Assembly: GCA_947184155.2 (NCBI GenBank)
Contig: CAMXCT020001990.1
Coordinates: 149,501-213,500 of the forward strand
Length of the DNA stretch: 64,000 nucleotides
Origin: Cladocopium goreaui
Lineage: Eukaryota; Sar; Dinophyceae; Suessiales; Symbiodiniaceae
Direction of reading: 5' to 3'
Under the pieces are notes generated by a model. That model was not told where the DNA came from. It saw nothing but the letters and a program-made list of their open reading frames with translations, and searched no databases. The first letter of the stretch is position 1, and every line of letters begins with the position of its first letter. This document shows positions 25,292-36,000 of the stretch, piece after piece. A program made the translations under genes and the position numbers.

Positions 25292-25849
25292 GTTGCACTT
25301 TAAGTTGTGCACCCTGTTCCTTGACTGTTTCGAATGGATTGAGTTGATGGGTACTGATGGATATAGATGGGGCATATAGTTTTAATGCGGCCAACAAGAC
25401 GGGGTTTGTTACTCAAGTATTCGGGGATCATTGTCTAATGAGTGGGAGTCCTAATAGGTAACATATATTTTTTTGACACTTGGTTTCTGTTGGCGAATAG
25501 CATGGAATTGATAAGGTTTAAGACCCGAGTAGTTGCCCTTCCTCTGCAAGGCTCAAAGGTGCCCCCCCCAAACCAAAAAGTTTTTAAATGACGAAGTATT
25601 CACCAACAACCCATAGTAGAGGGTAATAATCATCTACTATTTGGATCTAGTTGGGATTGTCAGCTTTTAGGAGGTTGACTGAATCCTCAAGATTTTTCGG
25701 TGATCTGCCGGCCCATGCTTGGAGGTGTTCACCGTCAACCAGACTGTGAGTCGTGGATCCCAGAGAGCCGGTTGAAGGCGCCGCTCACATTGTTCCCCAA
25801 ACAGTGTGCCACACCTGGGGTTCTTACGGCCGGCATCTTCCCTGTCAAT

Positions 25850-26300
25850 TTCTAGGAGCTTGCGAAGAGATCTTGCCACGGAGACATCCTGTAGAGATCT
25901 TGTATAGAGGGCTCTTAGAGACACCTTGTGCAGAGATCGCCAAGAGGCATCTTCCAGAGGTCTTGCCAGGAGAGCTCGTATAGAGAGCTTGTACAGAGAT
26001 CTTGCCAAGAGACCTCTTATAGAGATCTTGCACAGAGATCTTACCATGAAATCTCTTATAGAGTTCTTGTACAGAGGCTCGGTGAGGAAAGTAAAGTCTT
26101 GCTCGGAGATCGTTGATAGCTAGCTTGATCAGCGATCTTATTTTGAGATCCCTTACAAAGATTTTTCCGTGGAGATCTCCTGTAGACACCTTGTACAGTC
26201 GACCTTCGCGGAGATCTTGCACAGCAGCTTCTACAGAGAACCTGTCAAGGAGATCTTGCGCACGATCTTGTATGGAGATCTTCACAAAGGTAACTTGCAA
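25850..26300. repeat. Imperfect 15-bp repeats rich in AGATCTTG
   Basis: Degenerate units such as GAGATCTTGCACAGA and GAGATCTTGTATAGA repeat at about 15 bp. As in the 60-bp satellite, the period is a multiple of three, which keeps frames open on both strands. The reverse strand reads as Lys/Ile/Ser/Leu-rich repeats such as GKISVQDLYKRSL. Confidence 0.75.
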
Positions 26301-27239
26301 CACAATGCTTTCACTACTAGGGTCGCTCTTGTCCTGCTAGCTTGTGGCCAATTTTTTTAAAGACCCTTTCCACCTTCCCCTTTCGAATCGTAACTACGCA
26401 CTGTTTGGGGTCTGCATTCTTCCGGCAGGCGGTGCCAGACAGTGCTTGTGAGACACCTGTGGCTTCGCTGGCTTCGCTGGCTTCGCTGGCTGACTACAGG
26501 GTTCCTGATCGGCAGTCAGCTCGTATTCATATGCTATGCTGCTATGTTTCATGCAACCGAATGTGTTGTCATTATGGCGTAGAAGCAAACTCACAGTTCC
26601 CCCTTTGAACCGGACTAAGCGACAAACTAAGCTCAGAGTTGCACACCTGATGGCTGATGCTTGTCAATCAATTTCTCTTGATGGATTTTTGCGTTTCTTG
26701 TAGGTTCTTGTTGCGAGCTAATGTTTGCCATTGGGTTGTACCATCACTTTCTTGGGTGCAACACGTGCACGAAGATTTTCAAATTATTGCTAGTTGATTC
26801 GCATGGACATTCTCACGTTTTGCCAGTTTCACCTCCCATGTGTGATTTCCTCTTCCAGTCTTTGGTTAGATCAAGCCTGCAATGATTTGATTTCCAGTTG
26901 ACTTTCACTTCGCCCTCCATGCAGGATTTCAATGAGATCCGAAGCAACCGAACTCTTGTTCCATCATCTTGTTCGGCGCCTCGGCTGCTTGAAATATTCA
27001 GGGCAACCCAAAATGGAATGTTGAAGAAAACATTAAGTAGTGTGTTACCATATTCGTGCGCGAATATGCTAACACGGGTTTGTTAACAAGTTAACATGAT
27101 TTGTCTTCTAAATGGCGAGTCGGGCGTCGGACGCAGCTAATTGCTGGCTCACCACAATGAACAATTGATGGTTACATGGGGTTCTGGTGAATGGCGTGCT
27201 TTGGGAGTTTACTAGGCAAGGGAATTGCATAAAGAAAAA

Positions 27240-27330
27240 GCTCATATAGATAGATGGATGGATGGATGGATGGATGGATAGATAGATAGATAGATAGATG
27301 GATGGATAGGTAGATAGATGGATAGATATG
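27240..27330. repeat. GATA/GATG microsatellite
   Basis: A run of GATG followed by GATA tetranucleotides, then mixed. Confidence 0.95.
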
Positions 27331-27461
27331 AATCAATGTTGCGAATCAGTTAATATGTTGCCGACCAAGTGTGAGAAGAAATGCTAGGTAATATGGTTCG
27401 TAAAAAACAACAACAGCACAAGGAAGTAAAATAACAGCGTAACAATGTGTATACGGCAAAG

Positions 27462-28700
27462 AACCTCCAGGTTAACCCTTGCAAAAGCAACACTCCTGCA
27501 TGTCAACGTGCAAAAGCACAGCTGTCCTGCAGCTTGAGGCCCAGCATTGTGTCAGGAGCTAAAGCATCACAGACAAAAGGCATCCCTCCCATAGAGAGCA
27601 CGCAAATACTCATAGCAGAACAATGCACAGCATGAAGCCTCCAGGTTAACCCTTTGGTTCACCTGGAACTTCATGTGGTAGTGGAGCAGCACTGCTGAGT
27701 GCAAGCGTGCACAAGCAGAGTTGTCCTGCAGCTTGAGGCCCAGCAGTGTGTCAGGAGCCACAGCATCACAGACAAAAGGGCATCCCTCCCATAGAGAGCA
27801 AGCAAATACTCATAGCAGAACAATGCACAGCATGAAGCCTCCAGGTTAACCCTTGGGTTCACCTGGAACTTCATGTGGTAGTGGAGCAGCACTGCTGAGT
27901 GCAAGCGTGCACAAGCAGAGTTGTCCTGCAGCTTGAGGCCCAGCAGTGTGTCAGGAGCCACAGCATCACAGACAAAAAGGCATCCCTCCCATAGAGAGCA
28001 AGCAAATACTCATAGCAGAACAATGCACAGCATGAAGCCTCCAGGTTAACCCTTTGGTTCACCTGGAACTTCATGTGGTAGTGGAGCAGCACTGCTGAGT
28101 GCAAGCGTGCACAAGCAGAGTTGTCCTGCAGCTTGAGGCCCAGCAGTGTGTCAGGAGCCACAGCATCACAGACAAAAGGGCATCCCTCCCATAGAGAGCG
28201 AGCAAATACTCATAGCAGAACAATGCACAGCATGAAGCCTCCAGGTTAACCCTTGGGTTCACCTGGAACTTCATGTGGTAGTGGAGCAGCACTGCTGAGT
28301 GCAAGCGTGCACAAGCAGAGTTGTCCTGCAGCTTGAGGCCCAGCAGTGTGTCAGGAGCCACAGCATCACAGACAAAAAGGCATCCCTCCCATAGAGAGCA
28401 AGCAAATACTCATAGCAGAACAATGCACAGCATGAACCTCCAGGTCAACCCTTGGGTTCACCTGGAACTTTATGTGGTAGTGGAGCAGCACTGCTGAGTG
28501 CAAGCGTGCACAAGCAGAGTTGTCCTGCAGCTTGAGGCCCAGCAGTGTGTCAGGAGCCACAGCATCACAGACAAAAGGGCATCCCTCCCATAGAGAGCAA
28601 GCAAATACTCATAGCAGAACAATGCACAGCATGAAGCCTCCAGGTTAACCCTTGGGTTCACCTGGAACTTCATGTGGTAGTGGAGCAGCACTGCTGAGCA
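27462..28700. repeat. 200-bp satellite, about six copies
   Basis: After a diverged, shorter first copy (27462-27643) come nearly identical 200-bp units starting near 27644, 27843, 28043, 28243 and 28443, and a partial one to about 28700. Each carries CATCCCTCCCATAGAGAGC and CTTGAGGCCCAGCAGTGTG. Diagnostic single-base differences (CCTTTGGTTC or CCTTGGGTTC; AAAAAGGCAT or AAAAGGGCAT) alternate between the middle copies, suggesting a 400-bp dimer was amplified. The recurring 96-codon minus-strand frame is a property of the unit and is not clearly a gene. Confidence 0.95.
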
Positions 28701-28844
28701 TCCAAAGACAAGGACACTTGCCATGAAGAGCGCATGTTGAAATTGCATAGTAGCAGCGCCGAGTCTGAGTCAGCAATTTGTTTTCTTTGAATGACCAATC
28801 CTGTGGTTTCTGATATGCAGGGCGTGGACTCGAATTACTAAGCA

Positions 28845-29035
28845 ATGCTTCATCAATTCTCTATGCATCTCATCGTTTACGGTGGAAACGCAATATTGTT
28901 GCGAATGGCGTCGCCAGCAACGGCTTTGCAGGTGGCAGGTGGCGGTGACCAAGCGCCCTATGATATGGTAGATAAGCTGCTGCAGGCAAGATCGCGGGGC
29001 TGCAGTCCATTGCCTTTGCAAAACTCATGGTGCGT
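28845..29035 (+). CDS. Exon-like coding island upstream of the composite element
   Basis: A plus-strand frame from an ATG, with G-rich first codon positions, contains MASPATALQVAGGGDQAPYD and MVDKLLQARSRG. It runs up to a GTAGTAAG-like donor at about 29035. It has the same orientation as the large element that follows and could be its first exon. No domain is recognised. Confidence 0.3.
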
Positions 29036-29339
29036 AGTAAGTACAGACAGTTCGGTAGATAAGAGGTGGGAAAAGGACAAAGCTACCAATGTCGCCGCAA
29101 GACTGCAATGCTGTCGCTCGCATCGCCGCAGCAACTTCGCCTCTAGCGTTTTGTCGCAACTTCGCTTACTTCGCCTCCAACACTTGGGTTGCCATGATGC
29201 CTTTTGATCCTCTCGGATTGGCAGCTGAGGGTGTGCGCAACTTGGGGTGCTACCATGGCGCGGCATTGTTGCTGCATATGTGTCGTAAGCCATCCCGATG
29301 TGCCTCGGCCGCAAACATCGGTGCTGCTAAGTAAAGATA

Positions 29340-30792
29340 CATTCTGTCTATGTCATGGACTGGGATGTGCCGTTCCTTTTTCGTTCAGCTCCCACCGCTT
29401 GCATGCCCAGGTGCTGACGAAAGCATGAAGTTTAACCAACGAGGCCACATTGAAGGCCTGTTGTTTGCACATGGCATCTCTTGATGGCAGCTACTGAGGC
29501 ATGATTCATGATGTTGAAAACATGAACTGTATAGCCATTGTTCCGGGTTCGCCAAAATAGGGTGCAAGGTGACAATTGCTTTTAAGTTTGAAAGCTGTGT
29601 GAAGGACGGTGGGGGCCTCTGGTATGGCGAGGAGATGTGGATTGCGTGGAGACGGGCTGGTGTCATTAACTTAAGAAACGTGAGCGGGTAGCAAAGTCTC
29701 AAAGCGGCAAATGACTAGACGTTGCTTCATGTGCGGTATAGGCGATGGTCCTTGCCTGAGTGCCCCAAGCAGCCGCACTCAGGCCAATATTTAATGGTTG
29801 CAGTGGTTGATCGATTGCGCCGGAAGCAAGACGAGCATGCGTCTTGGTGACCCTTGGTTTAGAACCTCATGGATTAACATGGGCTGCCCGAAGCTGACGG
29901 TGCTTGTGTGTGTTTGTTCTGTGTGTGCTGCACTGCTAGACCCATCCAGGCAGATACTTTATGGAATCCATTCGGAAGCGTCTGGAGCACGAGTGCGATC
30001 ATGAATGCCGTGAGCAAGGACGCTGTCCCTTGGACGCATATGATATGCCTTCCGCCTGCCAAACTTCTGTCTGCCTTGCCTGGGGCTTGCCTGCCCGTGG
30101 CGCTTCTTCAGGGAAGCGTTTCTGCATTGGGAAGCGCTGGGAGTGCGAGATTGCTTGCGAGAAGAGTGCGACGACTGGCTTGTGGCAGAATACTCGTTGG
30201 TGTCAGTGGCCCTAGCTTTGTGCCATACAGATTTTGTTCCTGTATAACACTTGTAAACAAAGTTTCTTCCTATGAGTGGCCCTTACCTTCGAATTCTGTG
30301 TTGTTTGTTGCAGGTGATGGCCTCGTCCAGAAAATTACCTCCCGGCTCTGTTCGACGGCCCGGCTGCCAACGTCCTGTTCTCACTCTTGGCGTCGCCTGG
30401 CGCGACCTGTCTTCTACAGGAGGTTTCATGGATGGCGCTTTGCCTGCACGTAGAGAGGAAAAACGTAGAAATTCCAGCGGTTCATGCTGGTCCATTGGCA
30501 AGCAAACTGTCCTCCACCCAGGGGCCCTGGCAAGAAGGCGGATGACAGCAGCCTCCCTAAGTCCCTTGGTCCAACTAATTTACACGGTGCTTGCAAAACT
30601 TGAGTAGAACACAAGAGCTTCTGTCTACTAAAAAACACCAAAGAAGCAAGTAGTATTCAATCCGCCAGTGTGTCAGGACAGGCTGCGATGAGTCGGATAA
30701 GAAGCTTGGCAGCAAGTATAGCTTCAATATGATGGATGCATGACTTGTCCTTGTGGCTCACCTTTGTTTGCTACACATTGTCTGCGACGCAG
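29340..30792. other. Probable 5' region of the composite element
   Basis: Short plus-strand islands (for example 29961-30215 and 30317-30430) and acceptor-like sequences (TTGTTTGTTGCAG ending near 30314, GCGACGCAG ending at 30792) suggest small 5' exons. I could not link them into a frame. No terminal inverted repeat was found by eye. Confidence 0.3.
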
Positions 30793-31743
30793 GTGCTTTG
30801 CCATGGATGCCCTCCTGCCACTTAGCTTCAAACAGTGCCATCCAGGCTTGGAACAACAGTTTAGCTGCTTCTGCTTGCCAGTCTTCATGAGGTCACAGCA
30901 AGGAGCCGCATACAGCAGATTGCGGGAGTATCTTTTTTGCAGTGATGTATGGAACAAAGAAACATTGCCACATGCAAGTGCAAAATACGACGTGGTCGAT
31001 AAAATTCCGCATTCGAGGCCGGGCATTACCAAGCGTCAGCGGCGACGTCGCTACGAAGACGTGTATTGGACCAATGTCCATGTCAATGCCATCAAATCCC
31101 GGACTCGGAGATTGAAGCGCATGGACAAGGCCGCAGACGCAATCTTCAATGAGTACGCAGAACTTGTTGCTCAAGAACGTCTCCATTGCCTCTTAGATGC
31201 AAAGAAGGTCCTTCATGTCAGTGCTCCGGTTAGCGTCTATGTGACGATGTCATGGCTCCCTTCAGGTCCGCGTGAGAAGGCGCAGCCAGCGCGTGGCAAG
31301 TTGTCTGACTTCAAGCTACCGATGCTATGTAGCTGCAGTGATGGCATGTTGTTTTCAGGTTCATTGTTCAAGTTCTTTGTTCGCACCATTCTACAAACAC
31401 AGGTAAACGCAGGCGGTGTTGGCATATTGGACAGGACTTTGTGGAAGCTGATAAACACAAACAATTATCAACCCGGTAACAGCAACCACTCACAAAAAGG
31501 ACATCATTGGATTAAGGGTAGTTGGAAGATCGTAGATGAGTGCAATCCCAGGAAAAAAGCTTCGGTCGAAATGCCCTTCAAGGACACCTGCCTGGTGGAC
31601 GCCTTCCGCTCCATTGGTATCAAGGTACCTTATACGGGCCCCGGTCCATTCTGGGCCGTGTCTGACGGAGCCAAAATGTTGGAGCCTTTGGGGCAGCTTG
31701 GCGGCCATTGGAGCATGTTGTCGGGATTATTCAGTCGAGCAAT
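30793..31743 (+). CDS. N-terminal segment of the element protein; putative cysteine-protease Cys half
   Basis: An open frame follows the acceptor-like GCGACGCAG. The first part is basic (RQRRRRYEDVYWTNVHV, then RTRRLKRMDKAADAIF). Near the end comes FKDTCLVDAFRSIGIKV, then GQLGGHWSMLSGLFSRAM. A Cys followed by a helix, with GHW further on, is the arrangement seen in OTU- and papain-like cysteine peptidases. The matching His-type motif is in the next segment, joined by a 53-nt GC-AG intron (31744-31796) that gives SRAM-VAPSVLPTGKYVLYRR. Internal introns may also exist (for example near 31245-31265). Protease activity is inference. Confidence 0.45.
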
Positions 31744-31796
31744 GCAGGTTTGCTTAATTGTCGTCCCTGCATCAGGTATATTATTACTATGCTCAG

Positions 31797-33030
31797 GGTA
31801 GCCCCGTCGGTGCTTCCAACTGGGAAGTACGTGCTGTATCGCCGCAATCATTTCCAAGGCTTCCGGGCCTTTTCTGATGGCACTTGTCGGTTGCAAACGT
31901 CGTGCAGATGCCACATCGGCATTGATTGTGACGCCAATAAGTTCGATACGAGCTCATTCGAGGCCATCTTCCAGGTCATCCCCCTGCGGGCTGACAGAGC
32001 GGTTGATGCCTGCTCGCCCATCGATTTCCAGGGCGGAGCCCTAACGCAACCTACTTCGGATGCATCTAGCACTAGCACGTTGTTTGAGCAGCCAAATTTC
32101 CTGGACAGTGAGTTTTCCAGTCCCAGATCCTTGGTTGGCTCCAAGCCTGTCTCAGTGCCAATCTTCATGCTTTTCCCAGATTTCCTGGAAAGTTGCATTG
32201 CTGCCTTTGAAGGGCTGTGTGCTGACTACATAGCGCTGTTGACAGCCAAGCCGGAATTGTGGACCCGCATCCCATGTCCATTCCTCCACACGTCTCAGTC
32301 AGAATGGAACAGCTGCCTGTCATCCACCCGCAGCTTGTTCTGTAGCAATTTGATATCCGAAGTGGGCTCAGTGGAGGAAAGCCGCGTGAGCAAGAGATTG
32401 CGCTTGTATATTACGCTGCTGCGCCAGAATCGGCACCAAATTGCCAGCGGCGGTGTCAGCTTGAAGGCCATCCCCAACCCATGCGACCACAATGTCAGCA
32501 AAAGGCAGTGGGAAAGGGCTTGCAAACACTGGCGGCAAGATGCGCGGGGCGGATCTGAGGTGGAAATTTTGGGGCGGGAGCAGAATCCAAATTGTATCTT
32601 GCAGGACAGTGCCCTAATTCACGCCATTTTTCATCGCAACGCGATTCCAGCTGGATGCTTGCAGGCCGCATCTCACATTGCCGCTAGCCAGACAGACCCA
32701 GTAGGCGCATTGGAGGTGCTCCGGTCAGCCCCTGATCGAAAGCTGCCAGACCATGAAGGCCTACGGCCCATCCATCATACCATGTGCACAGATTCCAGCC
32801 AACAGTTCGGCACGCTCCAGGTTTTGATCTGGTTCGGTGCAGATGTTTTGAGCCAGCATTTCCCCGGTGATTCTGGATTTTCCTTGGCCCCGCCTGGGCT
32901 ATGCATAGCTGTCTGCATGGATGAGTGCTGGTATAGGCTGCCCATGTTTGAGGTGTTGGCGCGGCACACGGAGGAACTAGTGGATTTGTGTGGGCGTTCT
33001 GCTTTGTGGAACACTTGCAAGATCATGTGA
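31797..33030 (+). CDS. Protease-like His motif and ankyrin-like repeats
   Basis: It begins with GKYVLYRRNHFQGFRAF, a strand-His-strand pattern that would complete a papain/OTU-like fold with the Cys of the previous segment. The middle is not recognised. The C-terminal third (about 32590-33027) has ankyrin-like helices: ALIHAIFHRNAIPAGCL, DHEGLRPIHHTMC, LQVLIWFGADVL and DLCGRSALWNTC. The frame ends at a TGA (33028-33030) but is in the same frame as the next segment. Either the stop is a nonsense change or it lies in a short intron (for example 32980-33033, GT...ACAG). Confidence 0.45.
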
Positions 33031-33042
33031 CAGCAAAGCTTC

Positions 33043-36000
33043 ATGTTCCCATTGGCCGACGATGTTGAAGGCGGTAGTGAAATTGTCTCGTTCCAGATGG
33101 CTTGCACAGGAGTGACGGTTTGTGCCTTGTTCGTATCAGATGACGACACCATCCTGACCTTAAAGCAGCAGGTTGCCTTGCATCTAGGGCACCTTCCCTT
33201 CGCTGTTGTTTTTCTGGTGGGCAATGAAGTTGTTCCATTTGCGCAGACATGGGCCAGAGCTGGATCCCCGCCACTTATGCACGTGATTCTTAAACCCAGG
33301 ACCAACTGTCACAGACTTGCCTTATCAAAAGCCATCCAAGCGCAAAACCACAATACAGTGATCGACCTCCTCAGTAATGGCCAAGAGCCAGATTGCATGG
33401 GCTTGATCGACCGCACTCGCCGCTTAGAGCCAGTATTGGTGACTGCAGCTTCAACCGGCTTCTTCTATTCTGCATTTTTGCTCCTCAATGCATGGGCAGA
33501 CCCTAATATTGCTGGCAATGACCGCCGGACTTCCTTGCATTTTGCCGTTCTCACACATTCGCCAATGACTGTGCAGGTTTTGCTGGCTGGAAGGGCTGAT
33601 GTGCATGTGAGGGATTTGCATGGCGAAACCGCTTTACATTTTGCTGCCATCAGCGAGAACGTGGCTTTCGTGAAACAGCTGATCATGGCAGGGGCTGACC
33701 CTTTGACTCCCAATGAGGAAGGAGATGTCCCGCTACTTTGGGGCCGTGAAGTGGACACTAAGGGTGCCCTTTTGGAAGGCTGTTGGCATGACATGTCGTA
33801 TACCATGCTCTTTCTCTTAAACTTGCGAACCTTGTCAGCCTATACAACTTGCAGGCCATTGGAAAAGCTTTGCAAGTGCATGCGCAAGCTGCTCTGTGAA
33901 TATGTCTTGCACGATGAAGCTGACTTCCAAGGAGGGGCCGGGTCAAACGCACCAACGGAGCGCCTTTTGCACTTGTACTTGTTTCGCAATCCGCTCCCTG
34001 CAGATCGGCCCCGGGTATGGCATCAATTGCAATTGTTTCAGTTATATGTGGAGCCTCTCCAGCCCACATTGCAGAAATTCCCGAGATTGTTTTGGATTTT
34101 GCCGGTGCCATTTGATGTCTCGCAAAGCAAGGAACAGTGGAAGGTGAAGCTGTTTGCTGCCTCCACGTTTTTGAATTTGCTGCAGAAGGGCGAAGTCGTG
34201 AAGCTGGAGGGTGCCCTCATCACCTGGTTTTGGCCAGAAATTTTGCAGGACATGTCCTTATTGGACATTCTTAGCACAAGGAACACATCATCCAGCGCAC
34301 GTTCTAGAGCGAGGCAGCTATCTACTGCTGTCCTCTTCTTCTCAGTGCTGGCCACACCTTTGCCGCAGACCATCCCAAAGAAATTGAGTTCAATGGGGAC
34401 AAACATCTGTCATCGTTGGGTTCTTCTGCAAAGATTTTTGCTCAGCAACAACCACCGCAAACCCAAGAGAGAGCAGCCTAGAGGAAATCCCGTTTTGTTG
34501 CTGTCAGCAGCCCTGCGGCAGGAACTTGCACGACCCGCAAATTTTGAGGATAGGCAAGGTGGCGCAGAAGATGTGAGCCAAGGTGGCACAGAAGATGTGA
34601 CCCGCCGAATCTTGGAGAACAGGGGCGTGGCCCGTTCCCGCAAAATGCTGAAGTTGGTGCAATGGTCGCATGGACTTGGAATGGAGTTGCCGTTGCGGGG
34701 AGACAGCGTGGATGCTATGGTTCCCTATCGTCACGAACATTTTGCTCCCTGCGTAGACATCACAACTCTGGCATGGCTTCACCCCCATGACAGAGACCGT
34801 CACGTTCGGTTCGAGTCTGAAGGCCACGTGTATTACATCCGTGGCAAGCAGACCAATGGATCTGTGACTGGGTTGATCCATGCCTTGGCACGACCATTCG
34901 ATGCCGACGAAGTAATTTCCAATATGATGGCAGGTGACAGATGGCCTCGCGCAGGCTATTTGCGACCATTCTTAGGAGAGACTGTATTGAAGCGCGTCCG
35001 CCAAGTTGATGCAGACCTTGTGCTTGCTCTCCTGGACTCCCCCCGCAATGATACATGGATCTCCAACCGGCTCCAGAGCCTGCGGACGAACTTTCCAGAG
35101 ATTGTCCAGAGTCTGGTATTTGGCCCGCATGAAATCAAGCGCATGTGGGAAGCCAACCGAATTGATGCTGCTCTTCGAGGCACCCACATGCATTTTTGGT
35201 TTGGAGCGCATGTGAATGGATATGTGGTGCCAAAAACAAGTCCAGAATTCTCGATGCTTGAAACCTTCTTACAAGACATGCAAGGGTGGCGCGCCTTCCG
35301 CACGGAATGGGTTATTTTTGGTGAGGAAGAGAACATTGCTGGGTCAATCGATCTCACTGCACAAAACCCAAATGGGCAGTTGGCACTGATTGACTGGAAG
35401 CGGACCTCCAGCCTAGCATCGAAATTCTCTTCGCCGTGGACGATGCTACCGCCTTTAGATCATGTTCCGGACTGTGCTGGGTGGCATTACCGGCTCCAAC
35501 TGAACATTTACAGGTATATTGTGGAGAAATACTACGGCTTTGAGGTGGCTATGATGCTAGTGGTTTGCACCCACCCCGACCAACAATTGCGGCCTTTCAT
35601 CGACCATGTGCCGCGTCTCGACAAGGAGATTGAAGTCGTGATGAGTTTGCGGCGGGACAAAGCACATGCTGTTGATGTGTCTGGAGGATCAGATTTTGAG
35701 GAACAACTTGAGAAAGAAATGGATTGGCTGAATGAGCAGGCGAAAGCCGAGGAGGCGGCTAGTAGGAGAGATGGGAGGGGTGGGCCAGAGGGACCGGAAG
35801 AAGCACAGCAACCTGAAGGACTTGCAAGTCAAGCTCTTGAGGATGATGGAGCAAACCCACTGCCAGAAGTAGATGATGCAAATCTGAGACAATGCAAGAA
35901 GCGCCGCTTGCTTCCTGGAGCTGCTCAGTCCATGCCGAAGTTTCAGAAAGAATTTGACAGCTTGCGGGCTGCTGCAAATACATCTCTGCAGCAGGCGTCA

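Noticed and set aside
27671-28748. Recurring 96-codon minus-strand frames as a tandem gene family
   Set aside because: Each is just the 200-bp unit read in one frame, with overlap between copies and no coding-like substitution pattern.
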